Source of the DNA: CAZZCN01 sp964652975
GTDB taxonomy: Bacteria > Bacillota > Clostridia > Saccharofermentanales > UBA5734
DNA length: 34,945 bases
Direction: 5' to 3'
NCBI GenBank assembly: GCA_964652975.1
Contig: CAZZCN010000028.1
Location: 1-34,945 of the forward strand
Shown: one piece after another, positions 1-7,094 of the stretch
How the letters are laid out: every line of letters begins with the position of its first letter
How positions within the stretch are numbered: the first letter of the stretch is position 1
Program-made: the position numbers and the translations under genes
Notes under the pieces: generated by a model
The model's database searches: none
What the model saw: the letters and a program-made list of their open reading frames with translations, nothing else
Told to the model about the DNA's origin: nothing

Positions 1-65
1 CCATTGGAGTTGCGGCATTGCCTATGGGTGCCCTCATTGAAATTGAAATGATTGCCAGGAGATGA
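1..65 (+). CDS. RidA/YjgF-family protein, C-terminal end only
   Basis: Reading from base 3, the first 20 codons give a C-terminus containing VAALPMGALIEIEMIA, followed by a TGA at 63-65. This resembles the end of RidA/YjgF/UK114 enamine/imine deaminases, which typically finish with an 'ALPxGALIEIEAIA' strand. RidA proteins hydrolyse reactive 2-aminoacrylate-type intermediates in the cytosol. The rest of the gene lies outside the window, so the call rests on about 20 residues. Confidence 0.6.
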   Translation, partial: IGVAALPMGALIEIEMIARR

Positions 66-319
66 TGACAATATCAGGATTGTTTAACTAGTAATTATGC
101 AAATAGAAACAAAGAGTGATCATTTTATTTATGAAGGTTTGTTTGATAAACCTACAATATGCAACAACTATTTCGCCTAAGGCTAATCTAGCTTATCCTT
201 AACATATCTTGTAAACGTAATGATTGTTCAAAACATACCTCTTGCAAACTATCAAAAAATAAGTTAATATAAGACTGCATAAGAAATTAACATAAAAACA
301 AAAGGGGGTGGATATTCAA

Positions 320-1540
320 ATGTATCACAAAAGACAGATTGAAAAGATATTGGAGAAGGTGAAAAACCAGTTTCCGGTTCTTTTACTTACCGGTCCACGA
401 CAAGTAGGTAAGACCACGTTGTTGAAGCGGATAAGTGACAGACGATACACACAATTGACCTTTGATGATCCACTTCTGAGGGAACGAGCTAAAGAAGATC
501 CAAATTTGTTTTTTATCAATAACCGTCCACCATTATTGCTTGATGAAATTCAATATGTGCCAGCTTTGTTTCCTTACCTGAAGATTCAGGTCGACCGGGA
601 TAGAAGAGATGGGGATTATTTAATGACAGGCTCACAGGCATTTGTAATGATGAAGAATGTGAGTGAATCCTTGGCGGGACGTGTCGGCATACTAGAACTT
701 CAAGGGATCTCACTTCGGGAATCAAAAAATTGTGATTTTGACTCACCTTTTATTCCTACTGATGAGTATATGGAAAAACGTGAAGAGAAACTCACTCCTT
801 ACAAAGAATTGTGGTCGGACATTCACCGTGGTTATATGCCGGAGTTGGTTTTTAATCCACAGAAAGACTGGGAAATTTTCTATGCTTCATACGTTCAAAC
901 CTACATAGAACGTGATGTCAAGCAGTTGACCCAGGTCGCAGATGAAACTGTTTTTTTAAAATTCATGATTGCCTTGGCTGCTCGAAGCGGTGAACTGATA
1001 AATTATGAATCGATTTCTAAGGATATAGGCGTCAGCAATGACACTATAAAACGGTGGGTATCTATTCTTAAAACATCAGGAATTATTTTCTTGCTACAAC
1101 CATATTTCAATAATCATCTAAAAAGAGCAATAAAGACGCCAAAAGTCTACTTTATGGATACTGGATTGCTGGCTTATCTTACAAAATGGCCAACTCCTGT
1201 AACTCTTGCTAATGGAGCGAAAGCGGGAAATGTATTTGAAACATTCATAATCAGTGAGATAATTAAATCATATCTGAATGCCGGCAAGGTGAATGTTCCA
1301 ATGTATTTTTATCGTGACCAGAATGGAAGAGAAATTGATTTGGTGATTGAATCTGCTGATACCATTTATCCCATCGAAATTAAGATGAGTGCATCTCCAA
1401 ATCTATCTATGGCAAAACATTTTGCAGCACTTGACGATGTGGTCGGTATGAAAAGAGGTACAGGGGTTGTTTTGTGTCAATATGAACAGAAATTATGGCT
1501 TTCAGACAAAGTCGTAGCATTGCCAGTCGAGTACATTTGA
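320..1540 (+). CDS. AAA-family ATPase with DUF4143 domain
   Basis: A cytosolic ATPase of the AAA_14/DUF4143 group, whose cellular role is not established. Counted from the ATG at 320, the Walker A motif GPRQVGKTT is at residues 25-33 and the Walker B motif PLLLDEIQ at about 71-77. A DUF4143 region follows; it contains YIERDVKQL and ends in a nuclease-like pattern (REIDLVIE followed by YPIEIKMS), the D...E-x-K arrangement of restriction-type folds. At about 406 aa the length is normal and intact. The frame is also open to a GTG at 308, but the GGGGG stretch at 304-308 sits about 11 nt before the ATG at 320 and would overlap the GTG, so I prefer the ATG. The gene stands alone at the left edge of an accessory region. 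Such ATPases are common in mobile or accessory DNA, but no function is implied here. Confidence 0.88.
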   Translation: MYHKRQIEKILEKVKNQFPVLLLTGPRQVGKTTLLKRISDRRYTQLTFDDPLLRERAKEDPNLFFINNRPPLLLDEIQYVPALFPYLKIQVDRDRRDGDYLMTGSQAFVMMKNVSESLAGRVGILELQGISLRESKNCDFDSPFIPTDEYMEKREEKLTPYKELWSDIHRGYMPELVFNPQKDWEIFYASYVQTYIERDVKQLTQVADETVFLKFMIALAARSGELINYESISKDIGVSNDTIKRWVSILKTSGIIFLLQPYFNNHLKRAIKTPKVYFMDTGLLAYLTKWPTPVTLANGAKAGNVFETFIISEIIKSYLNAGKVNVPMYFYRDQNGREIDLVIESADTIYPIEIKMSASPNLSMAKHFAALDDVVGMKRGTGVVLCQYEQKLWLSDKVVALPVEYI

Positions 1541-2028
1541 GTCTCTACATCATATTTGATAGTTTCAAACATAATTATATATAATATAATAGACAGACTC
1601 CAATATTGTAGTGAAGAATCAGTAGTTGACTTATGGAAAATGTTAAATTTAACTTCATTTGTTCTTGCATTTTTATCTGTTGTTGTCGCCGCATCTCTTA
1701 CAAACTGATTTGGATTTTTTTAATGAAAACATGATAGATGTTGAGTTCGTATAAAAACAATTATTATCGTGGATTCCAATAGCTATGTTTTCATCTGAAA
1801 CTACAGTTTATGCATTTGTGAAAGACTTGGCTTTCGAGTTTCCGTGGCCTTGGATGTTCGTGTTTTGTTCTGTTAGTTTCGGTGGGATAATGTTTTTGCT
1901 AACATTGATTGGTTGGAAGAAGGGATAATGACTACATGTCAAGGAATCCTTGACAACTGCGAAAGACGAGAAATTTAAATAAACATATAAAATAGATTAG
2001 TTCATAACTCAATAAGTGGTGGTTAATC
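1541..2028. other. Gap with remnants of small membrane-protein reading frames
   Basis: No convincing gene. Two short hydrophobic frames occur: 1640-1708 (22 codons, contains FVLAFLSVVVAA) and 1785-1928 (47 codons, contains FPWPWMFVFCSVSFGG, ends in WKKG). They are in different frames, lack ribosome binding sites and could be pieces of one decayed membrane protein. A weak promoter-like pair (TTGATA 1556-1561, TATAAT 1580-1585, 18-nt spacer) lies just after the ATPase gene. The first copy of a palindromic repeat is at 1937-1974. Confidence 0.4.
1937..1974 (+). repeat. Palindrome-containing repeat, copy 1
   Basis: A segment of about 38 nt that recurs at 6956-6993 with two mismatches. It begins with a 17-nt perfect inverted repeat, GTCAAGG-AAT-CCTTGAC (1938-1954), followed by the shared tail AACTGCGAAAGACG. 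No T-run follows, so it is not an ordinary terminator. Its nature is unknown. Confidence 0.75.
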
Positions 2029-2057
2029 TTGAATATTTAAAAAAAAACTAATATAAT
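2029..2057 (+). promoter_or_regulatory. Predicted sigma-A promoter of the 2090 gene pair
   Basis: TTGAAT (2029-2034), a 17-nt A-rich spacer, then TATAAT (2052-2057), 32 nt upstream of the ATG at 2090. The spacing is ideal and both hexamers are good. Confidence 0.7.
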
Positions 2058-2089
2058 AGCAGTATACAGTCACGAGGAGGTTTTTAATC

Positions 2090-2359
2090 ATGATGTATCC
2101 TTATATTACACTAGCGGATGAGACAGAAATCCTGCACTCTCAAATCATTGAAGATAATGGTGTTTTAAAGGTTGAAGTACATTTTGAGAGACCTACAGAA
2201 GATGGATTTGACACGGCAAGATGCGTATTGCCAAGCTATTCATGGATTATTAAGGAAGGATATTCTGAGGAAGAAATTGATTTGTTTGAACAATTTCTTC
2301 ACAGTAATGCACATTTATTATATAAATATGCCGCAAGCGGAGGTGTGTTGATTGCATAG
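2090..2359 (+). CDS. Small conserved hypothetical protein, partner of a DUF4160 gene
   Basis: A soluble acidic protein of 89 aa with no signal peptide or membrane segment. It contains HFERPTEDGFDTARCVLPSY and a helical C-terminus. I do not know a named function. From memory, similar proteins occur next to DUF4160 genes, and here the next frame is DUF4160. The start is well supported: GAGGAGG at 2074-2080, 9 nt before the ATG, with a good promoter upstream. The stop overlaps the TTG start of the next gene by 8 nt, which implies translational coupling. The two-gene layout resembles a toxin-antitoxin type module, but that is inference only. Confidence 0.75.
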   Translation: MMYPYITLADETEILHSQIIEDNGVLKVEVHFERPTEDGFDTARCVLPSYSWIIKEGYSEEEIDLFEQFLHSNAHLLYKYAASGGVLIA

Positions 2360-2631
2360 CTTGTTTACTGTAAGTGGCTACAAAGTATTCTTTTGGTCCA
2401 ACGAGAATGGAGAACCCATTCATGTGCATATATCAAAAGGAAAACCTTCACCATACGCAACAAAGATTTGGTTAACAAAAGCCGGAGGCTGTATTATTGC
2501 GAATAACGGTAAGCAATATCTCACAAAATGAGCTTAACGAACTTCAAGAAATTATTTCTGCACAATACTTTATGATATGTGCTGAATGGAAGAAACATTT
2601 CATAGTTGATGAGATTAGATATTATTGCTAA
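2352..2631 (+). pseudogene. DUF4160 family protein, frameshifted
   Basis: Translation starts at a TTG (2352) preceded by GGAGG inside the upstream gene. The first frame reads VFFWSNENGEPIHVHISKG and TKIWLTKAGGCIIANN, typical DUF4160 sequence with the His-rich 'HVH' strand, then hits TGA at 2529-2531. The family's C-terminal part (NELNELQEIISAQYFMICAE, then WKKHF) continues in the +1 frame to TAA at 2629-2631. Joining the frames near 2505-2512 (an extra A in GGTAAGC is the simplest cause) gives a complete protein of about 92 aa. The gene is therefore either recently broken or carries a sequencing error in this draft. DUF4160 proteins have no firmly assigned function. Confidence 0.82.
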
Positions 2632-3041
2632 TATGAAAAAATACAGATTTCGGAAATCATAAAATATAAATGCTTTTAAATTTTACGAAAAAAATTCCCG
2701 CGAACGAATAAAACTAAAACAGTTCATTAATATGTTTCCGTGGACGAGTGACCACACTTACATCATTGGAAACAGTTTAAAGGAAAAAGAATTGGAGAGA
2801 AGTACTTCTGTCGAAAATTTCGACAGAAGTGGAAAAAGGCATCAAGGTCATCATTATTCTACAATATTGATGTAATTATATCTGTTGGTTATATATATTA
2901 TAATTCCACAATCAATGAGCCTATTGCGAAAGTATGCTCAGATTATGAACATGAATCAACTATTCGGAATTTCTAAATAGTTCAAAAAGTAATAATTAAG
3001 AATTAATTTGGATATATTCAAATAGAAAGTAATTATCAAAA
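2632..3041. other. Gap with a long perfect hairpin and no supported gene
   Basis: No supported gene. A 47-codon frame at 2732-2875 has no ribosome binding site and no recognisable family. The main structure is the hairpin at 2804-2830. The 23 nt at 2870-2892 recur at 7021-7043 with two differences. Confidence 0.5.
2804..2830. repeat. 13-bp perfect inverted repeat
   Basis: ACTTCTGTCGAAA (2804-2816), one base, then TTTCGACAGAAGT (2818-2830). It is a near-continuous palindrome of 27 nt without an adjacent T-run on either strand, so it could be a protein-binding site or a cruciform-type remnant end rather than a clear terminator. Confidence 0.7.
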
Positions 3042-3139
3042 TAGGGAACATTATGATAATAATACTACAAATATATTCCCTAAAATATCTTGCATTATAG
3101 GGAACATTATCGTATAATGTAAATCAATAAGTTCCCTAA
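3042..3139 (+). promoter_or_regulatory. Fic gene promoter with two paired TAGGGAAC operators
   Basis: A promoter TTGCAT (3090-3095), 17 nt, TATAAT (3113-3118) precedes the Fic gene. TAGGGAACATTAT occurs twice (3042 and 3098, the second inside the promoter spacer). Each is matched downstream by an inverted half-site: TTCCCTAA at 3076-3083 and GTTCCCTAA at 3131-3139, the latter running into the AAGGAG ribosome binding site. The layout suggests repression by a DNA-binding regulator, possibly autoregulation. Confidence 0.65.
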
Positions 3140-3150
3140 GGAGATCACTA

Positions 3151-4092
3151 ATGGATAATGATTATCTAAGAAAGCAAGAATTATTGCATCAACGAGCAGA
3201 TTATCAGGCTAGAATGAATCTGCTGCCGTATGATGGTTCACCGGAAATCAAAGAACAGAACGGTAACAAATATATCTATATCAGGAAGCGTATCGGTAGC
3301 AGGTTAACTTCTAAATATGTAGATAATTATTCAGACGCGCTATATCAGTTGCTTTTGAGGAACGCTAGAGAAGCCAGAGAACTAAAAAAGAACATTAGAC
3401 ATATTGAAAAGGAACTTGCCACTCTCGGATTTATAGAAAATGAGTTATCTCCAAGAGTAATACTGAATCTTGATTTTGCCAGAACTAATATGAAATCCAA
3501 TATTTATGATCAAGCTGTTTTGGAAGGCGTGGCTACCACTTTTCCTCAAACAGAAAATATTATAGATAATGGTATAGTTAATGGTATGACAGTTACCGAT
3601 GTGCAGAAGATTTTGAATCTTAAGCATTCATGGGAATTTATATTGGATAAAGACGTGATTCAATGTGATTCAAACTATCATATACTTTGCCATATTGCCA
3701 AACTTGTCAATGAGGGATTTTATAATGACGGTGGTAGAATAAGGGGGGTACCGGTTACAATAGGAGGCACATCATACATTCCACCTTTACCAATAGAAAC
3801 GATAGTAATAGAGAACCTTCAGGAGATGATCCAAAATAGCGAGGAAATCATTGATAAAGCAATTGCTCTATGTCTTTACTGTATGAAAATGCAAGTCTTC
3901 ATTGATGGCAATAAAAGAGCAGCGGTAATATTTGCAAATCATTATTTGATTGCACATGGTGGAGGTCTAATCGTTATTCCAGAAAAGGAAGTGCCGGAGT
4001 TTAAAAAAATGTTAGTAGCATATTATGAAGGAAAAGACAAAGGGGAGATCATTTTATTTATGAAAACGAAATGTTGGAAGAAAATGATTTGA
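3151..4092 (+). CDS. Fic-family protein with degenerate catalytic motif
   Basis: Fic proteins transfer AMP or other phosphate-containing groups onto protein hydroxyls using the motif HxFx(D/E)GNxRxxR. In this 313-aa protein the region reads QVFIDGNKRAA (residues 248-258), so Gln stands where the catalytic His is expected, while F, D, G, N and R are kept. The preceding segment GRIRGVPVTIGGTSYIPP (about 196-213) matches the Fic substrate flap. The N-terminal ~90 residues form a separate basic/helical domain with YIYIRKRIG and a coiled-coil-like ELKKNIRHIEKELATLGF. The ATG at 3151 has AAGGAG 6 nt upstream. The gene sits between other toxin-antitoxin-like genes. The Gln variant may be catalytically altered or inactive; I believe related proteins with QxFxDGNKR exist, which would make it a subfamily rather than a local mutation. 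Confidence 0.88.
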   Translation: MDNDYLRKQELLHQRADYQARMNLLPYDGSPEIKEQNGNKYIYIRKRIGSRLTSKYVDNYSDALYQLLLRNAREARELKKNIRHIEKELATLGFIENELSPRVILNLDFARTNMKSNIYDQAVLEGVATTFPQTENIIDNGIVNGMTVTDVQKILNLKHSWEFILDKDVIQCDSNYHILCHIAKLVNEGFYNDGGRIRGVPVTIGGTSYIPPLPIETIVIENLQEMIQNSEEIIDKAIALCLYCMKMQVFIDGNKRAAVIFANHYLIAHGGGLIVIPEKEVPEFKKMLVAYYEGKDKGEIILFMKTKCWKKMI

Positions 4093-4096
4093 ATGT

Positions 4097-4258
4097 ATGA
4101 AATGTGTTAATATCTTTATTAACCGTGATAGTAAATGTAGAGCTTGTTAATTTATGAACAGTGAAATTGAGAAATATAATTCATTACAAACTGATGAGGA
4201 CCAAATTATTTGCAGAAGGCTTATGGAAGAAATAGATCGCAACCAGGAAACACCCTGA
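4097..4258 (+). pseudogene. Possible small Cys-containing ORF split by an in-frame stop
   Basis: From the ATG at 4097 the frame reads MKCVNIFINRDSKCRAC, then TAA at 4148-4150, then continues in the same frame (FMNSEIEKY...) to TGA at 4256-4258. The two halves look like one small protein of about 53 residues with a C-x(11)-C-x(2)-C pattern and an acidic helical tail. There is no good ribosome binding site. The family is not recognised. It could be a decayed gene or chance. Confidence 0.25.
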
Positions 4259-4310
4259 AGAGAAAACAATAGAATCCTCCGCTACGGAATGCTACAAAGG
4301 AGAAAGAGCA

Positions 4311-4781
4311 ATGGATACATTGACAAAAAAGCTTAACTTTAAAGATACAAACGAAATCTTGGTTTTAAACCTCACGAATGAATCACTACCAAATATTGAA
4401 TCATTTATTTTAGAAAATAACTGCATATTTGAGGTTGATAATATTTTACATATTGAATTTGCTTTGATTTTTGTACTAACTCAAAAAGACATTAATGATG
4501 CTTTAACCAAAATATATAGTAAATTCTTTGGAGACTGTATCATTTGGTTCTGTTATCCTAAGAAATCATCAAAAAAATATAAGAGTGATATTAATAGGGA
4601 TCATGGATGGGAGATTCTTGGTGCATTTGGTTTTGAGCCTGTGCGACAAATTGCTATCGACGAAGATTTTTCTGCTCTTCGTTTTCGAAAGGTAGAATTC
4701 ATTAAAAAAATCACTCGAAGCAAAGATATGGCTTTGACGGAAACAGCAAAAAATCGAACAAGCAAACAAGAAAAACAATGA
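4311..4781 (+). CDS. Conserved protein of unknown function (PKKSSKKYKSDINRDHGW family)
   Basis: A 156-aa soluble protein. The conserved-looking core is CYPKKSSKKYKSDINRDHGW (about residues 84-103), followed by FGFEPVRQIAIDEDFSALRF. I recognise this core from widespread bacterial proteins of about 130-150 aa, sometimes grouped near DUF3052, but I do not know a biochemical function. The N-terminal half has alternating strands and helices. The basic tail after residue 138 is low complexity and probably not part of the fold. The start ATG has AAGGAGAAAGA upstream at good spacing. The stop overlaps the start of the following DUF3788-like frame (ATGA), suggesting the two were once co-translated. 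Confidence 0.72.
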   Translation: MDTLTKKLNFKDTNEILVLNLTNESLPNIESFILENNCIFEVDNILHIEFALIFVLTQKDINDALTKIYSKFFGDCIIWFCYPKKSSKKYKSDINRDHGWEILGAFGFEPVRQIAIDEDFSALRFRKVEFIKKITRSKDMALTETAKNRTSKQEKQ

Positions 4782-4930
4782 AATGGAATGAATTATTAAA
4801 TTTTGACAGGATTCCTTCTATTGAAAATATGAAAGAGTATATTGGCGAGGCAAAAGCTAATTGGGATGAACTGGTGTTGCTTATTGAGGAAACATATAAG
4901 GCTAAACATAATTTAGACTACAGCAAATGA
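4778..4930 (+). pseudogene. DUF3788-like N-terminal fragment
   Basis: A frame of 50 codons that overlaps the previous stop by 4 nt (ATGA). It contains MKEYIGEAKANWDELVLLIE, which resembles the beginning of DUF3788 proteins (about 130-140 aa), but it ends early at TGA 4928-4930, and the rest of that domain is not found downstream. It is therefore most likely a truncated remnant. The coupling to the upstream gene makes translation plausible. Confidence 0.5.
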
Positions 4931-5166
4931 GCCAACTTCAGATTTGATTAAAAAATGGAGCATATCAGATAATAGAAACACAAAGTGGATTATTAAAAGA
5001 GCCACAAGGAAAATAAGCATTGATTAGCACATGAAACCAACATATCAATTGCAGAAACTCTGAAAAACTACCCATATAAATTGTATTGATTGAATAGCCG
5101 TTAATAGAATGTATAGTGCCGAAAATGGCATATATACTCCATAAATGATATCTAATAAGCAATATA
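4931..5166. other. Gap with a decayed C-terminal coding remnant
   Basis: The frame ending in TAG at 5025-5027 reads SDLIKKWSISDNRNTKWI then IKRATRKISID, which has the look of a real protein C-terminus, perhaps of a HEAT-repeat/DNA-alkylation-repair-like protein. It has no start and no upstream body here. The remaining sequence up to the hipBA promoter is AT-rich and shows no gene. Confidence 0.35.
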
Positions 5167-5195
5167 TTGCATATTGAACAACTTTGTGTTATGAT
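5159..5195 (+). promoter_or_regulatory. hipBA promoter with palindromic operator candidate
   Basis: TTGCAT (5167-5172), a 17-nt spacer and TATGAT (5190-5195) precede the hipB-like gene. A perfect 12-nt palindrome GCAATATATTGC (5159-5170) overlaps the -35 element, a natural place for autorepression by the HipB-like protein. Binding is inferred, not shown. Confidence 0.6.
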
Positions 5196-5239
5196 GTGTA
5201 AAAAGAACAGTATTTTATATAATGAATGAAGGTGAAGTA

Positions 5240-5587
5240 ATGGGTAAATATTTGTCTTCTCGTAACGCATTATCTGAGATAGCTGCAAGGCTAAAAGCAT
5301 ATAGAATTGATTATCCTCTGTCGCAAAAGGAATTAGCTTATAAATCAGGGGTTGCGGTACGAAGCATATTGCGTATGGAGAGTGGGGAAGATGTACAGTT
5401 TGGTAATCTGATTAAGGTGCTTATTGCCCTGGACTTAGATGCCAATCTTGACATGCTGGTTCCAGATCCAACCAAAAGACCCTCGTATTATTTGAGTGAC
5501 AGGCCGATTATGTCACAAAGAAAACGTGCAAGAAAAAAGGAGTCTAAAAGCCCCGATATAGATATTAAGTGGGGAGATGAAAAGTAA
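5240..5587 (+). CDS. HipB-like XRE-family antitoxin
   Basis: A DNA-binding antitoxin of the HipBA type, which binds the HipA kinase and represses its own operon. The helix-turn-helix covers about residues 18-65 with SQKELAYKSGVAVRSILRME, a classic XRE motif. A basic Arg/Lys-rich tail (QRKRARKKESK) follows. Two starts are possible. The ATG at 5240 has GAAGGTGAAG just upstream, whereas the ATG at 5222 has no ribosome binding site, so 5240 (115 aa) is preferred. Its TAA shares one base with the hipA start (TAATG), which indicates translational coupling. Antitoxin-before-toxin order is standard for this module. Confidence 0.88.
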   Translation: MGKYLSSRNALSEIAARLKAYRIDYPLSQKELAYKSGVAVRSILRMESGEDVQFGNLIKVLIALDLDANLDMLVPDPTKRPSYYLSDRPIMSQRKRARKKESKSPDIDIKWGDEK

Positions 5588-6882
5588 TGAATAATACTGC
5601 AACCGTAACATTATGGGGTACAACTGTAGGATATTGTCATTTAGAAGAAGGTAAGAAATATGTTTCTTTTGAATATGATAAGGATTTTGTCCGCATGGGT
5701 ATTGAAGTTTCACCGCTCATGATGCCATTATCAAACAGGGTGTACGAGTTTCCTGAATTAGCAATACCAGCCTTTAAGGGAGTTCCAGGGCTATTGGCAG
5801 ATTCTTTACCAGACAAGTTTGGAAATGCTGTAATTGATCAGTGGCTTGCATCACAAGGAAGAACACCTGAATCTTTTAATGCGGTAGAACGACTGTGCTA
5901 TACTGGAAAACGCGGGATGGGTGCGCTGGAATATAAACCAGCAATGAGATTAGACGGCGAAAGTAATGATAAAATCAATATTGAAGAATTGGTAAAATTT
6001 GCCTCGGCTGTTTTGGAAGAGAGAAAAAATATTCATCTGTCAGCTCTTGATGATATTAATTATTATCAGCTATTAAAGCTTGGTACTTCAGCAGGTGGAG
6101 CTAGAGCAAAGGCTGTCATTGCTTATGATAAAGAGACAGGAGATATACGTTCGGGACAGGTTGATTTAGGTAAGGGGTATGATTTTTGGTTGATTAAGTT
6201 CGACGGAGTTTCCAAAAATGGAGATCATAATCTTGAAGACGTTCCAGAATATACTATGATTGAGTATGCGTATTACAAAATGGCTTTAAAAGCAGGAATT
6301 GTTATGAGTGAGTGTAAGTTGCTGGAAGAAGGTGGCCAGAAACATTTTATGACAAAGAGGTTTGACAGAGTCAATGGTAAAAAAATACATATGCAGTCTT
6401 TAGGCGCAATTTTTCATATAGATTATAATGAACCGGGTTTATGTAGTTATGAAATGGCTGCATTAACTGCGAGAAGAATGGGGTTACCAAGTAGTGATAT
6501 AGAACAGTTTTATAGAAGGATGATATTTAATGTTATTGCGGTAAATCAGGATGACCATGTAAAAAATATTTCATTTTTAATGGACAGGAATGGAATTTGG
6601 ACGTTGTCTCCAGCCTATGATGTAACATTTGCATGTGATTCAGGAAATAAATGGCTTGCGGCTCATCAAATGACAATTAATGGGAAGAAATCAAACATCC
6701 TGATTAATGATATGGTTGCATGTGGTCAAAATATTGATATTAAAACATCTAAGTGTAAGAATATTATAGAAGAAGTAAAAGATGCCGTAAAAGAGTGGAA
6801 GAATATAGCACGTGCTGTTGGAATCAGAGAAAAAACCATTAGCCTGATTAACAAAGAGATTAATAAAAATAGTGCTGAATAG
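5587..6882 (+). CDS. HipA-family serine/threonine kinase toxin
   Basis: A full-length 431-aa toxin kinase. HipA phosphorylates glutamyl-tRNA synthetase in E. coli and causes growth arrest; the target here is unknown. The N-terminal subdomain contains GLLADSLPDKFGNAVIDQWL, typical of HipA. The ATP-binding loop region reads LGTSAGGARAKAVIAY, and FWLIKFDG marks the kinase core. The catalytic loop is NQDDHVKN (residues 320-327), and the metal-binding segment is LSPAYDVTF (340-348). All expected motifs are present, so the toxin should be active. It is coupled to the upstream HTH antitoxin by a one-base overlap. The pair is intact in a region where neighbouring accessory genes are broken, consistent with selection to keep a toxin and antitoxin together. 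Confidence 0.93.
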   Translation: MNNTATVTLWGTTVGYCHLEEGKKYVSFEYDKDFVRMGIEVSPLMMPLSNRVYEFPELAIPAFKGVPGLLADSLPDKFGNAVIDQWLASQGRTPESFNAVERLCYTGKRGMGALEYKPAMRLDGESNDKINIEELVKFASAVLEERKNIHLSALDDINYYQLLKLGTSAGGARAKAVIAYDKETGDIRSGQVDLGKGYDFWLIKFDGVSKNGDHNLEDVPEYTMIEYAYYKMALKAGIVMSECKLLEEGGQKHFMTKRFDRVNGKKIHMQSLGAIFHIDYNEPGLCSYEMAALTARRMGLPSSDIEQFYRRMIFNVIAVNQDDHVKNISFLMDRNGIWTLSPAYDVTFACDSGNKWLAAHQMTINGKKSNILINDMVACGQNIDIKTSKCKNIIEEVKDAVKEWKNIARAVGIREKTISLINKEINKNSAE

Positions 6883-6955
6883 AAAATAAACAAATTTACT
6901 AGATTGCTTCATATATATACCTGTTTCACCAACAAGAACTGGTGCAACAATCAGT

Positions 6956-6993
6956 TGTCAAGGAATCCTTGTCAACTGCGAAAGACGGGAAAA
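6956..6993 (+). repeat. Palindrome-containing repeat, copy 2
   Basis: Second copy of the repeat at 1937-1974, same orientation, differing at two positions. The second arm reads CCTTGTC, so the palindrome has one mismatch here. The region after it (7021-7043) also resembles 2870-2892. It lies between hipA and the U32 gene. Confidence 0.75.
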
Positions 6994-7094
6994 GATATAT
7001 TACGTAATTCTATAGCCTGAATGTAATTATTTCAGTTGGTTATCGGGTAAAATCCTAACGATATGTTGCAGATAATGTAGAATGGGAGGAAAAA

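Noticed and set aside
2732..2875. 47-codon ORF in the gap before fic
   Set aside because: No ribosome binding site or family match, and much of it encodes the perfect hairpin at 2804-2830.
4148..4150. TAA as a recoded codon
   Set aside because: UAA is not used for selenocysteine or pyrrolysine; a decayed or chance frame is simpler.
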